From assembly GCA_036365455.1 (NCBI GenBank), contig JAWQUS010000003.1:3926001-3990000 (forward strand): DNA of 64,000 nt, given 5' to 3'. Both the position numbers and the translations under genes were made by a program. Source of the stretch: Macrosoma leucophasiata. Taxonomy: Eukaryota; Arthropoda; Insecta; Lepidoptera; Hedylidae. Numbering within the stretch: the stretch's first letter is position 1; every line of letters begins with the position of its first letter. Positions 22,020-33,106 of this stretch are shown piece after piece. The notes beneath the pieces are model-generated. The model was not told the DNA's origin. It did no database searches and was given only the letters and a program-made list of their open reading frames with translations.

Positions 22020-22440
22020 GAATACATTAACTATACTGGATATACTTTACTTGTCAACTGACGAACAGGCTTTTATTTCGTTATGAGATTAGTAATAATA
22101 GCTTATTTAGACTTATATAATCTCGTTCTCGTAAGTATTCGTTTCTTTTACCTGCCGTAATGATACTTAACGGATTAAGATTTGTTCTTTAAAAAATATG
22201 AACCGTCTTGGTTTACAAAACGTCTCATAATATTTTTATGACAATTTTAAATAGATTTATTATATATTTTCTGGTACTAAACGGTGGTATACGGGATATT
22301 CACGCATCTTACCAACCTAACTAGCATTCTCAGAGAGATTGTGATGTAATTAAACCAGATCGACATCAAATGAATCACGTATTTGAAACTATCTTGGAAG
22401 AGATTTTATGACGGCCTGACACATTGACGCACTCTTGAAT
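22020..22440 (+). repeat. Decayed TATA/exon unit, upstream pieces
   Basis: 22300-22435 matches the promoter block ('cattctcagagagattgtga', 'cagatcgacatcaaatgaat'), but the TATA has become 'taattaaa'. The part near 22060-22140 resembles 6770-6850 ('aacaggcttttattt..atgagat'). Confidence 0.5.
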
Positions 22441-22444
22441 GTAG

Positions 22445-22737
22445 GTTTTTTTTAATGTGATGGAAGTGGCAAGCAAGCATGCAGTTCACATTGATGTTAA
22501 GTGATGACTGCAGCCTATAGACAACCACACAAAGGCCAAGGCCAAAATGCAGATGCGTTACCACTCCGGAGACCTAAGGTGTGATGCTTCTGTGCCGGAA
22601 ATCACAAGGCCGTACATTACCACCTGACCGGACACGATAGTGCTGAACACTACTATTTAGCGGCAAGTATATTAAGTAATTCGGTGGTGCCTACGCCCGC
22701 GAGCTCCGTCACTGGAGCTCCACCACCAGTAAAACTT
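22445..22737 (-). repeat. SINE-A, full-length, inside a TATA/exon unit
   Basis: Full reverse copy from 'ttttttaatgtgatgg' to 'agctccaccaccagtaaaac'. It separates the promoter block at 22300-22435 from the exon block at 22770, so it inserted into that unit. Confidence 0.85.
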
Positions 22738-22757
22738 GTACCACCAGTGTACAACCA

Positions 22758-23100
22758 GTGTACTTAGCAAAGCATCAGCGACACGATTCTACGTTTATTT
22801 ATTCGAATTATGTTTACGAGCCAAGAATATTTAAGCGATTCGTTTCATATTCTGTTTTTGAAATCAGTAATGAGTATCTTCCAATAGGAGGCTGTGCGAC
22901 GAAAGCTTTTACTGAATTACGCTTCCTGGAGATACGTGGAAGTATTTTTGAATACAATGTACTGAATATATTGAAATACAAATTTGTTTTCACTTCTCAA
23001 TTACTTTTTATTTGCCATCTGACAAACAGACTTTATTTAATTTCTTTTCGATGACAACATTAATTAAAGCTTATTTAGGCTTTTATGATATCATTGTTCT
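22758..23100 (+). pseudogene. Relic of the candidate small gene exon
   Basis: The frame from 22758 reads '..RIFKRFVSYSVFEISNEY..' then '..LPIGGCATKAFTELRF..', closely matching exon 1 at 5057-5230. The donor gtaagt has become gtggaagt, and the ATG context was removed by the SINE-A insertion. The downstream 'ctgacaaacagactttattt' corresponds to 6768-6790. Confidence 0.55.
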
Positions 23101-23138
23101 CATGTTCTTCAAAGAAATAAGTTGGTAAGTAATCTATG

Positions 23139-23410
23139 TATATAAAAATCAATTGCTGTTAGTTAGTCTCGCTAAAACTCGACAACGGCTCTACCGATTT
23201 GGCTAATTTTGGTTTTGAATTATTTCTGGCCATATTTAATTCTTAAACCCAGGAAAGGTTTAAAATGTAAGAAAACATGAAGAAATTGAAGGGAAATATT
23301 AAAAACCACAATTTTATTTTCTTATACAAATAGTGCGTATCTATTAAACCTTTGACACATTATTTCATTGTGAGGCAATACGAAGTTTGCCGGGTCAGCT
23401 ATATATAAAA
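23139..23410 (+). mobile_element. Short dispersed element (Helitron-like ends possible)
   Basis: Begins 'tatgtatataaaaatcaatt' and ends 'aagtttgccgggtcagcta', with 'accgatttggctaattttgg' inside. I recognise this type as a common lepidopteran non-autonomous element, but its class is uncertain. Confidence 0.45.
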
Positions 23411-23412
23411 AG

Positions 23413-23736
23413 TAACTCACGCCTGTAATCCCCAAAGCGGTAGGCAGAGGTAAATGCATGCATTCAAGCATACATGCAAACACCCACGATTCGCCGGTTA
23501 CGATTTTGGCCCATGTGACAGGGTGCGAGCCCACTAAATAGATTGTTGACATCTCCGAGCACATTACCAAACTTCGAGGTACTGGGAAATTTTCAGAAAA
23601 TGGAAAAATCCCAATAGAACCAGAGATAAAGGACTTAACACCTTTATCTCTGATAACCCCCTACCCGGGAATCAAACCCGGGACCTCAGCGTCGTAGTAG
23701 TAGTGGCCTGCTACCACTAGGCTACCGAGGCAGTTA
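23413..23736 (-). repeat. SINE-T1, nearly intact copy
   Basis: Reverse copy with tail 'cacgcctgtaatccccaaag' first and the tRNA-like head, with box B 'gggaatcaaacccgg' and box A, near 23660-23735. Confidence 0.85.
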
Positions 23737-23954
23737 TATTATATATTATTACATTCAAATAATATTGTTTGACGCGTATAAGATTATTCCGATATTTATT
23801 AACAAAGTGATTTCAGCTTTCTAAGAAAAGATAATAACCGTGTTATTATTGAGAGATTTAATTAAATAAATTGTGTTGATAGTAGCAAATTAAACACCGA
23901 GGGTAGAAAAGGAAATAATTAACATCCGTTAATCTTTTGATCTCATCGCGCTGT

Positions 23955-24175
23955 CAGTAAAATTATGGCGATAGTAAATATAACAACGCGGGATGGGCAG
24001 CAGCATCCCACGATAAAACTACCATCACCACAATCGCCAATTCGCCTGCCAAGCGTGGCGATTATGGCATATTCTCCCCTAATGACTCATGACACTGTTG
24101 AGGGCGTTTTTGGGAAAGACTTTTTTCCAGCAGTTGACGTTATTCGGCTGGAGAGATGATAGAAAGCACTGAAAA
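23955..24175 (+). repeat. LT repeat, long copy
   Basis: Plus-strand counterpart of 4066-4295 ('aacaacgcgggatgggcagc', 'cgcctgccaagcgtggcgat', 'ttattcggctggagagatga'). Confidence 0.6.
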
Positions 24176-24769
24176 ATAACCATTCAACAGCAGGTAGACT
24201 TAATTAGGCTGTAATGCCTTCATCTTCATCACTTACGTTCTACCACCAGTAAAACGAAGCATCAAACTCACAGCAGTCAATGCGGTAAACCTAAGCGTAT
24301 TCAATTTTGTATAAACTTGACAACAGTTAAGGACAGAAAAGTTTTGATCCACAATATTACTCCGAAATGTCTTTTGTTACGAATTTCAAGTCTAAATTCT
24401 TCACGAGAGCCATTCTTCATGCATTCCAGCTTACAGCAAAGAGTTAGGCAACAAGAATTAGTAACTTTATTTTAAACTACCTTGCCCTGGAGCCGTACGC
24501 ACCGCAATATGAAAATATTCCATAACTTTCCCTCTTCTCGAGTACCTAGCTAAATTGTGAAGAATGGGTAAATATATAACTGGCTTTGATATTTAGAAGA
24601 TTTTGAACTTCACCTCACTTTGGCGTAGTTAGCTTTTCATGAGTTGAAAGTTTGTGCACGTATTTGCACTTGTTAATATTGTTAAGTTAGTGCCTGTGTC
24701 GAAAATTATTCAACAAATTAGGGTAGCTGGTGTTATAGTTAGGGTGGATGTTCAATATTTGAGTTGGAA
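24176..24769. other. No recognisable gene
   Basis: Short SINE-A end trace at 24237-24253 ('ctaccaccagtaaaacg'). The rest is unassigned. Confidence 0.4.
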
Positions 24770-25110
24770 ACAACCCGTTTTTACGTCTCACCGATGGGCA
24801 CGAGTCTCTCGCTTTGGGGAGCCCTGGGGTTTACTCCACCACGCTGCTCCAATGCGAGTTCGTGGAGGTACGGGTGAATGGCCATGTCGGATGTTGTCAA
24901 ACCGCCCATAAGGCCTCCGACAAGGTTTGACGACTGTTATCTATCGACAGCAGCCGGGACCGACGAATTAACGTGCCCTCCGAAGCACGGAAACGCGCAT
25001 TTTGATTTGCCACTAGCAGTCACCCATTATACATCCAGCCGCGCTCGTACCGTACAACCGAGTAGATTGCTTGCGATCTACACCAGCCGCAGGGCCAAGC
25101 GCGCTTCTTG
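24770..25110 (-). repeat. 5S-rRNA-derived SINE, full-length but diverged
   Basis: Reverse counterpart of 53272-53642. The 5S-like head (with 'cttgcgatctacaccagccg') is at 24990-25110, followed toward lower coordinates by 'ccgcccataaggcctccgac' and the '..ctgctccaatgcg..' block. Confidence 0.75.
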
Positions 25111-25589
25111 AATATTTGAGTGAAAATATACAGCTCCATACTTAATATAAGAAATTGTAACAGAAATAGAGGAGCTGGCATGATAATTCTACTAAGAGGG
25201 GAGAAGCGTAGGTAGAGGCGAGGCGAGGAGAGGGGAGGCGTGGCGTGGTGAGGTGTGGTGTGATTTGCTGCGGTGAGGAGAGGAGAGCAAAGAGATAATG
25301 TACTCTTTGGAGTATACTCTTTGGAGGAGTTATTTTTAAGAAAGATGTGGTTGACGTTAGGATGTCATTATTTTTTAAAATATTGGAACGGATTAACTTT
25401 TATATACTTCTATATATTTTTCATACTATTTTAAAATCGTGGTTTAATTATCATAATCCTGCATTTCACTATAAAATTAAACTTATGTACCTTTATGTCT
25501 GCAGACGAAGTCCTTTCAGGTCTTCTATGTTTCTTCACTCTTGGCAGATCATTCGTGATCACGTCGTGACTAGTACCCGTAGTGCGAAC
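25111..25589. other. Spacer with purine-rich tract
   Basis: 25195-25290 is a G/A-rich low-complexity tract of 'gaggcgagg', 'gaggagagg' type. The remainder is AT-rich. No gene seen. Confidence 0.45.
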
Positions 25590-25949
25590 TAGTGCAGTTT
25601 TACACCCTAAAAACACTTAGTGCTGTCAGTTAGGCGTGGATATCATCCCCTAACTGATAGCGCCGCGTTTCACGCCCCCCCCCCCCTCCCTCCTCACCCC
25701 GCCCGCCGCGTCGAGCGACTATTGTTCCGCGGAAGTGTGCGAGTGAGACAGTGATAGGCTCGGCAGTGAGTGCGATAGAGACGCGTAGTGAAGCGAAGTA
25801 GTGCTGTCCCACTTTCGCCAGTACAAATTAGCCTGTACAGGAAAGTGACGGCAGCCTACGGGACTTAAAAAACCATTTTTTTTTATTTTTATTTTTATTG
25901 CCTTAGACAATTGTGCCGGGCACATCGTCCATGTTGTGATCAGTGAACT

Positions 25950-28373
25950 ATGGAAAGTGAAGGAGACCCGTCGCGGCCCAGCCAGCGCAGGGAATCTAGG
26001 ATTCCCGCGCGGCAGGTAGTCGCGCGGAACATCTTTACACAGGAGCGGACCGCAGTGGGCCCATTGGCCCCCGCCGCACCTGCAACACCCGCCAGCCCGA
26101 CCGCCACCCCTAAGGTGCCCGCGGCCTCCCCAATTGCCCGTCCGCGCTCTAGCGAGCGCACGTACACACGGTCGACGGCTCCGGCTGACGCAGCCGCCCT
26201 CCATTACCCGGCGCTCGCAACTGAGCTTGCGGCAGCCGAGAATGTGAAGAGGCGTCGCAGCGAGGCTGAGTCGTCGGCCTCATCTGGATCTATGGCGCAG
26301 GACGACAAGCGTCCGCGCCACTTCACGCCCTCTTCCTCCGAGGAGGAATACGTCCAAGCGGAGGAAGAAGAGAGCCGCACCCCATCGGGTCCGCAGGCCT
26401 CCTCCCCCGCCTCGCCCTCCCCTACCCCAAGCCCCTCTACTAGTTACGCGGCGATTGAGTCGCCGCGCCGTTCGCCACCTGTAATGGAGGTGGAGTCGCA
26501 GGCCCCTGCCTCCTCCACCCCCCTCCCCACCAATACTGCTGTGCCCCCCTCGCGTGGGGCCACACCACCACCATCCAGCTATGCTGCAGCGGCAGCCGCA
26601 CCCGCCGCGCCGTCGCAACAGCAAGCTCCCGACCCAACCACCACCACTAGGGGCACATACCCACCGATCGTGGTCGAGAAGCTGCCCAATTGGCCCAAAC
26701 ACTTCGCCATCATCAGCGGCAAACTTGGGTACGCACCGCATGCCAGACCATACGGGCAGGGAGTAAGATTCCTCCCGAAGTCAGCCGAAGAGTACAGGGC
26801 GGTCCAGGCATACTTGGTGGCTGCATCCTCCAAGGACAAAGAACTCGTATGGTTCTGTTACGCCTTGGAGAGCGAGCGCCCCACGAAAGTGTGTCTGAGA
26901 GGCCTCCCGATGGACACACCGCCCGAAGATATCGAGGAAGCCCTGCGGAAAAAGGGATTCCAGCCGACTCATGTCAAGCCCATAACTGGCAAAAGGGGCC
27001 GCGAGAGCCGCTCCATCTACATACAGCTGGGTCACCTGGACGAGAAGGAGCTGAACCGGCTGTATGCTATCGACACCCTTTTATTTATGAGAGGTGTCTC
27101 AATTAAGGCATGGCGCGGACGTATTGGACCCGCGCAATGCCACAGGTGCCAGGCGTTCAACCACGCCTCATACAATTGCCATAGACAGATGAGGTGCGTA
27201 CGATGCGCCGGTGACCACCCAGTTGCCGAGTGCACCACCCCCCGCGTCGAACCCCGCTGCGCCAACTGCGAGGGGCCCCATGCCGCCTGCAATAGGCAGT
27301 GCCCGGCGTTCATCCGGGAAGCGAGGCGGAGGAATGAAAGATTCCCCCCGCCCCTCCCGGGAATGCCGGCCGATCAACAGCGAGTGCAGCCGCCCCCCCA
27401 GGCGCAGTTGGCGCCGGGGAACAACTATTTCGAGATGCTGCCGGCCGTGCCACAAATAGCGCAGTCGCGGCCGGCGGCGCCTCCCACAAGGACTGGAGGT
27501 GCCGGCCAACAAACGTGGCTTGGCACATTGGCACCACCGGCCAATCCGCACCCACCCAAACGCAGGAGGCCCAGAGGCCGGAAAGGTCGCAAAAAGCAAA
27601 ATGTTTGCGATTTTCCGGCCCTGGGTACGCCGACGGGTGCGCCATCGCACCCACCACCACCAACCACAGTCACCGAGTGGCCTGTCGCCGCCCACACGGC
27701 GACGAGGGCCCCCCACGTACCGGAGCACGCGCGGGCGACCCCGCCCCCTATTGGCGCGCAGCCAGCCGCTTATGTCGCGCTGCCTCAACGGAGCAGGGAC
27801 CCGCGCGTACTACAAAGGAGCGAGCGCCGTGCGCCCGCCGGGCCAGTTGAGCCCAGGCCGCTGGACGAGGAAGACCGACGCACCGCTCCCCCCGCCGCCC
27901 CAACTGGCGCACCCGCCGCCCCTGCCGCCTCAACAGGCGCGCCCTCCGCCCCCGCCGCCGCTGCGGACCCCACCGTGGCCTCCGCCGCCATCGCGGTGCC
28001 AGCGGACCGCGCCACGCTCGCGCCGTCCGCCACGCCCGCGCCCGCCACCGTGCCCTCCGCCGCCCCCGCGTACGCCCCGCGCAGGACCGAACGACTCCAG
28101 CCAACATGGAGGTTGGACACTGGTGAGTGGCCTGCCGCAGCGCCAGGGCCTGCGTACACATTACCGCAGGCCAGGCACGCGGCCGCGTCAAGGAACGTTC
28201 CCTCCAATACACAGCATTCAGGTGATCCGTCAGTGTCTACGTTGGTAGGCGTTTTCATTAACACGCTAACGGAGATACTGACGGAATACACGGCCGGAAG
28301 GGACATAGTGCCCGCGCTAGTTAGGGGGTTGGCAGAGCTGACCCGCATCCAAAATTGGCCTACGAGCCTATAA
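25950..28373 (+). CDS. Jockey-clade LINE ORF1 (Gag-like)
   Basis: An 807-codon intact ORF encoding the RNA-binding Gag-like protein of a Jockey-clade element. Residues 1-240 are a Pro/Ala/Ser-rich disordered region. From about 245 to 395 lies the conserved core ('PPIVVEKLPNWPKHF', '..VCLRGLPMDTPPEDIEEAL..', '..IKAWRGRIGPAQC'), an RRM-like segment. Three zinc knuckles follow from C397: C-x2-C-x4-H-x4-C, C-x2-C-x3-H-x4-C and C-x2-C-x3-H-x6-C. The C-terminus (450-807) is again Pro/Ala-rich. The ATG at 25950 is the first in frame after the 5' UTR. The length is greater than many Jockey Gags because of the low-complexity parts. Confidence 0.9.
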   Translation: MESEGDPSRPSQRRESRIPARQVVARNIFTQERTAVGPLAPAAPATPASPTATPKVPAASPIARPRSSERTYTRSTAPADAAALHYPALATELAAAENVKRRRSEAESSASSGSMAQDDKRPRHFTPSSSEEEYVQAEEEESRTPSGPQASSPASPSPTPSPSTSYAAIESPRRSPPVMEVESQAPASSTPLPTNTAVPPSRGATPPPSSYAAAAAAPAAPSQQQAPDPTTTTRGTYPPIVVEKLPNWPKHFAIISGKLGYAPHARPYGQGVRFLPKSAEEYRAVQAYLVAASSKDKELVWFCYALESERPTKVCLRGLPMDTPPEDIEEALRKKGFQPTHVKPITGKRGRESRSIYIQLGHLDEKELNRLYAIDTLLFMRGVSIKAWRGRIGPAQCHRCQAFNHASYNCHRQMRCVRCAGDHPVAECTTPRVEPRCANCEGPHAACNRQCPAFIREARRRNERFPPPLPGMPADQQRVQPPPQAQLAPGNNYFEMLPAVPQIAQSRPAAPPTRTGGAGQQTWLGTLAPPANPHPPKRRRPRGRKGRKKQNVCDFPALGTPTGAPSHPPPPTTVTEWPVAAHTATRAPHVPEHARATPPPIGAQPAAYVALPQRSRDPRVLQRSERRAPAGPVEPRPLDEEDRRTAPPAAPTGAPAAPAASTGAPSAPAAAADPTVASAAIAVPADRATLAPSATPAPATVPSAAPAYAPRRTERLQPTWRLDTGEWPAAAPGPAYTLPQARHAAASRNVPSNTQHSGDPSVSTLVGVFINTLTEILTEYTAGRDIVPALVRGLAELTRIQNWPTSL

Positions 28374-28389
28374 ACATCCACTAAGGTAA

Positions 28390-31270
28390 ATGGCCTATAG
28401 ACATACAGACCTCCGGGTCCTCTACTGGAACCCGGGTGGTATCAGCGGCCATATCAGTGAACTCAGGACCCTCGTCCAGTCACAGGATATCCATATTATC
28501 CTGCTGGGCGAGACGAAGCTTCGTCCGAGTCAGGACCTCCGGCTGGCCAATTATTTCGTCTATAGGCACGACGAAGTGGCGCCGAGCGGTAGACCCTTTC
28601 GGGGGACGGCTGCTCTTGTGCGTCGCGACGTTGTGCACGACGAGTTGGCCGTGCCCCCGTTCACGTCCATGCGCACAAAGGGAGTGCGAGTGAACGCGGA
28701 CGGGACGGAGCTCCTGATTCATGCCGCGTACCGGCCGCCGGGGGAGGTTTTCGACCCCAGTGACGTCCGCTCTGTCCTCGCGGAGGGGCCTGCCCTACTT
28801 TGTGGCGATCTCAACGCCAAACATCCTAGTTGGGGATCCCGAGTCATTACTTCGCCGGGCAGGCGCCTCTACGACGACAGCCAGGCCCACGGGTACGAGG
28901 TACTGGGCCCGGATGCCCCGTCCCACGTTCCGTCGGACCCAAGACATCAACCGGACGTCCTGGACATTGTAATAACCAAGTGCGTGCCCTGGCCGATACA
29001 TGTGGAGGTGCTGTATGACCTTGACACACAGCACCTCCCCATACTGGTCGTGCTTGCACTGACGAGCGACTTCACTGTTGCGCGCCCGCCACGCCGCCGG
29101 ACGGACTGGGACGCTTTTGAGCGTACTATGAGCGAGGCAGGCCCTGTGGGCGCCGTCACCACCGCAGACGAGGTGGAAGCGGCGGTCCGCCGCATCACCG
29201 CAGATATTACGACCGCCGCCGAGGCGGCCACGACAGTTCGACCACCAACCAAGCGACGGGACGCCCTACCTGCCTCGCTACAAGCCAAGCTACGCCAAAA
29301 GCGTCTCCTCCGCCAACTGTGGGCGCGCACCCGTTGCCCGTCAGTGAAGCGCGACCTGAACAGCATAACCGAGGAAGTGCATCTGTTGGTAGCGGCGCAT
29401 CGCGGGGCCGCCTGGGACGAAACAATTGACCGGGCGGCCGAACATGATACTAACCTCCACGCCCTCAACAGATCACTTACTCGGGATCCCGCCCCTATTT
29501 ACCCGCTCATAGACGGGGCGGGTAATCGTTGTTATAGACCCGCCGACCGGGCTGAAATCCTGGCCACGTACTTGGAGGGGGTATTCACCCCCAACCCTCC
29601 CTCCCCCGACGCATCTGTTGTCGAGCATTACGATGCGTGCGAGGGCCGCGTGAGGGACCTATTGTCGGCCCCAGCTCCGCCCCTCCCCGGAGAAGACTTC
29701 ATCTCTCCCTCGGAGGTGCGTAGAGCGGTTGTCCGCCTACCCAAGCGTAAGGCGGCGGGGCCGGACGGAATCCCATGCGCGGCTCTCCACCATCTGCCGT
29801 GGAAGAGCTTGGTGACCCTCGCCAAACTCTTCAACGGCATACTCCGGACCGGACACTTCCCCAGTGAGTGGAAGCTGGGGAAAATCATCGTCCTCCCCAA
29901 ACCGGGGAAAGACCGCCGCCATCCTGCGAGCTACCGCCCTGTAACTCTTCTATCGCACATTGCAAAGTTGTTCGAGCGTCTGTGGCTGCGGAGGCTGAGA
30001 CCGTTTCTCCCATGTAGAGAGGAGCAATTCGGCTTCCGGACATTCGACAACTTTGCAACTTACGCGCGTATTGCACCACCTTGCCAGTGAAACCAACAGG
30101 GGCCGATACTCGGTCGGGGTCTTTCTCGATATCGAGAAAGCCTTCGACCGAGTGTGGCACACGGGCCTGTTGGCAAAACTGGCAACCTTCTTACCACCCG
30201 GGCACTATAGGGTGGTGGCCGATTTTTTAAAGGACCGGCGGTTTTACGTCTCGGTAGAGGGCGTTGATTCTCGCCACCGTCCCATCCGGGCCGGAGTCCC
30301 ACAGGGAAGCTGCGTGTCGCCGTCGCTTTACGCGGCGTACACCGATGACATCCCCACCCTTCGCGAACATCTGCGAGAGGGAGAGGAGGATGTCATGCTT
30401 TCTCTGTTTGCCGACGACAGTGCCTATATAACGTCGTCGTCCCGTATTGAACTGGCCGTAAAAAAAATGCAGCGTTTGTTGGACCTGCTGCCGGAGTGGT
30501 TAGACGCGTGGCGGATGTCCGTCAACGTTGACAAAACAGCCGCGATCGCCACGCGCATCCGCCGCGCGTTGCCGCCGCTCCGGTTGCGAGGCCGGGATGT
30601 AGAGTGGCAGCCTACGATTAAGTACCTCGGGTGCCACATCGACTGTACCTTACGGATGGTGCCGACTGTTAACCATATGGTTACACAGGCGGCGGCCGCG
30701 CAGTCGATGTTGCGCCCGGTGTTGCGGTCTGGGTTGCCACTGCGGGTTAAAACCCGCATCTACAAAACCTACATCCGCTCGAGGTTGACTTACGCTGCCC
30801 CGGCTTGGTACGCCTTATGCTCCGCCGGGCAGCGTCAGCGACTGCAGGTCCAACAAAATAAAGCCCTCCGCCTTATCGCGGGTGCGGGGAGGTACGTCCG
30901 GAATGAGGTCATAGCCCGTGACCTGAGGGTCGAGTCCGTGGAGGAGTTCGTGGTGCGGTTGGCGCGAAACATGTTTGACCGCGCAGACAACGGGCCCCAC
31001 GAGCACCTCCGCGGAATCGCACCGCTACACGGTCGTCCACCGGAAGGCCGTGGCCTCCCTCGGGAGGTACTTCCCCCACCATCTCCAGGGCCAGTACGGG
31101 ACGCCGTCGTTCTGCGCGACAGCGACGGAGCCTCGATTCCGGTACCACTGGTACGGGTCCTACCACCCGTTGATTTCCGTAGTCCAACCTCCTACATTTC
31201 CGCCGTGCGGTCACGGGCCGACCTCCGTGACCGATTCACCACCAGGGAGGGTTCAAATCCCCCCACATGA
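28390..31270 (+). pseudogene. Jockey-clade LINE ORF2 (endonuclease-RT), one frameshift
   Basis: Encodes the element's target-cutting and reverse-transcribing protein. The N-terminal AP-endonuclease-like domain shows '..YWNPGGISG..', '..LLGETKL..', '..LCGDLNAKH..' and '..DTQHLPIL..'. The RT follows with '..KRKAAGPDGIPCAAL..', motif A '..FLDIEKAFDRVW..', motif B '..GVPQGSCVSPSLYA..' and catalytic '..LFADDSAY..'. The frame breaks near 30040, after 'EEQFGF': the first frame runs on to a stop at 30090, while the second is open through this point to 31270. The family pattern suggests loss of five bases (two is possible). Otherwise no stops over 2.9 kb, so the copy is young. The usual SDH of the endonuclease reads TQH here. 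Confidence 0.9.
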
Positions 31271-31473
31271 CCCGGCAGCGCCGGCGTAACGGGTTCGAAC
31301 CCCGTTAGGTTTGGAAGCGCCCTTGACGCGACTGCACCGCTTGGCTTACAACCCAGGCGTTGTGCGCGGCCACAAACCTATGTCCGACCTTAATACCTAC
31401 CTTTGTAAGTCGTGCGTGCGAAGATAGCCGGGGAGAGAAAAGAATATGCCAAAATGGCTAAAAAGCTCTCAAC

Positions 31474-31604
31474 AAAAAAAATAAAAAAAAATAAAAATAA
31501 AAATAAAAAATAAATAAATAATAAATAAAAAAAAAATAAATAAATAAAAAATAAAAAAAAAAAAAATAAATAAAAAATAAAAAAAAAAATAACAAAAATA
31601 AAAA
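31474..31604 (+). repeat. A-rich (AAAT)n tail
   Basis: About 130 bp of A with interspersed T, directly after the 3' UTR. It is the probable tail of the LINE, expanded as a simple repeat. Confidence 0.8.
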
Positions 31605-31775
31605 TAAGAAAACCCCCCGGTGAGTCCTAGCACGCACGACTCCCCCAACCAACTATCTTCACCACGCCCTTGGTGACCAAGGGCAGAAAGTCAGGGAAAG
31701 GAGGAGAGCCTCGACCCTTTCCGCTGCTGCGCGCGCGAGCGCGCAGCAGCGACGAACTGTCTAGTTCTAGTGATC
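31605..31775 (-). repeat. Repeat R, second copy
   Basis: Reverse match of 3490-3640. It contains a perfect 12-bp GC hairpin at 31723-31734 / 31739-31750 ('gctgctgcgcgc'). Confidence 0.65.
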
Positions 31776-32854
31776 ACGTGAGGCGTCCATGTTAGTTAGT
31801 ATTAGATGCAAAACGGCACAAACAACATTTGATGTCCTCCAACATGAACACATTTCCAAGCTCATCGAATGGATTTCGAAATACTTTGCACATGAGGATA
31901 TCGAAATTTGCGTAGATCCAAGATTCTTTCAAAGCACAAGCTCCGCAAGAGTTTATATCACAAGAGTAATAGAGTCTCATTGAACTATATTGCTACAGCA
32001 GCTTTAAAACTAGATAGATTCGATTCGGTGAAGTTTTGGTTATAGGTTCAAAATAAATATCCCTTCAAAAGCTACAAAGATATAAATTCTGCTCGCCACA
32101 TCATATTTTTAGGCCGCCACCACTCCAAACAAAAAATCCATAAAGGTTCACTAGAAAGAAATATTGCAGAGTTTTGTAACAAATAGACGAAAAACTTATT
32201 TTATTCCTTGAGCTTAAGAAGTTAACACCCCTTCGGTATCAAACAGCACGAAATATGTACACAAATTGCGCCTTTTGAATTCTACCGTACCGCGCTAGTC
32301 CCATAGCAACAGAGGGCGATTTAAGGTCCTCCACCACATGCTCTGCCTGGCGGCCGCCGAAGTTTATCATTAAGTTTATAAATTTATCTTCTCATCATCC
32401 GGCGATGCTGAGAAGATATTGTAGCCATCGTTTTTTTTTTTCTCAATTTTATCTTCTTTTTTAATTTTTAAGTCCAAAAAAACTCACTAGGGTTTTTCAA
32501 AATAAATTCACATACAATTAATTTTATAATAATCGTGAATATGCTGGAATTTCATTCATTTTCGTAAGAAGACTGATGGGTCTGTGATTTTCGTTAATAA
32601 ATCGTCGAATCTCTTGAATAAACGCGATGTTTCGCAGGGAGACCCACTAGTTAGTTTTGAAAAATTTTAAAAACAAATTCAAATTTTTAGAAATAAAATA
32701 ACAGTTATAGCGTTATTGTTTTTATTCACAAGGTAAATATTATTACAGTTCGACTTTCAACTTAATTGAATAAAACTGTTCATCGGTCTTATAGAATTCA
32801 TTATAATTGCTACGTTACGCAGTACATAAAAATTTAAGACAATCAACTAAAGTA
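31776..32854. other. No recognisable gene
   Basis: ORFs of 62-64 codons on both strands at 31789-31983 have no recognised domain. The text around 32300-32350 ('atgctctgcctggcggccgc') looks like dispersed-repeat material but has no second copy here. Confidence 0.4.
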
Positions 32855-33106
32855 CATACAGTATCCAATAAGAAATAAATCCACCTCAGGAAGAGACGTC
32901 GGCTTGTTTCGGATCTGTAGAGCGTTATCTCTTTCGCACCTTACATATTTGACGTTTATCGACCATTTTGATCAAGTTTTGACCAATACCGGACTACAGA
33001 TGCTTACGTAGGCAGTGTGCAACAGAGATAATGCTCTACAAAGCCGAAACTAGCCGATTGTTACTTTCAGGCTCGATGTGTATTATTTCTTGATGAGCAC
33101 TGCACT
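32855..33106 (+). mobile_element. MITE M1, complete copy
   Basis: Same structure and length as 13617-13886, with the inverted 'agagcgttatctct' / 'agagataatgctct' pair. Confidence 0.75.

Larger units (their letters stand above)
25590..31612 (+). mobile_element. Jockey-clade LINE, nearly full length
   Basis: About 6 kb with the LINE layout: 5' UTR (with 'tgtcagttagg' near 25623, similar to the CAGT starts of Jockey-type promoters), ORF1, a 16-base gap, ORF2, a 3' UTR of about 200 bp and an A-rich tail. It is far richer in GC than its flanks. Exact ends and target-site duplication could not be fixed because repeat R follows the tail. Confidence 0.85.

Noticed and set aside
25719..31289. Many long ORFs on the minus strand and other frames (up to 249 codons)
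   Set aside because: They lie within the GC-rich Jockey-clade ORFs, where stops are rare in all frames. They are proline/arginine-rich shadows without domains.
31458..31652. 64-codon minus ORF rich in F and Y
   Set aside because: Translation of the A-rich tail; low complexity.
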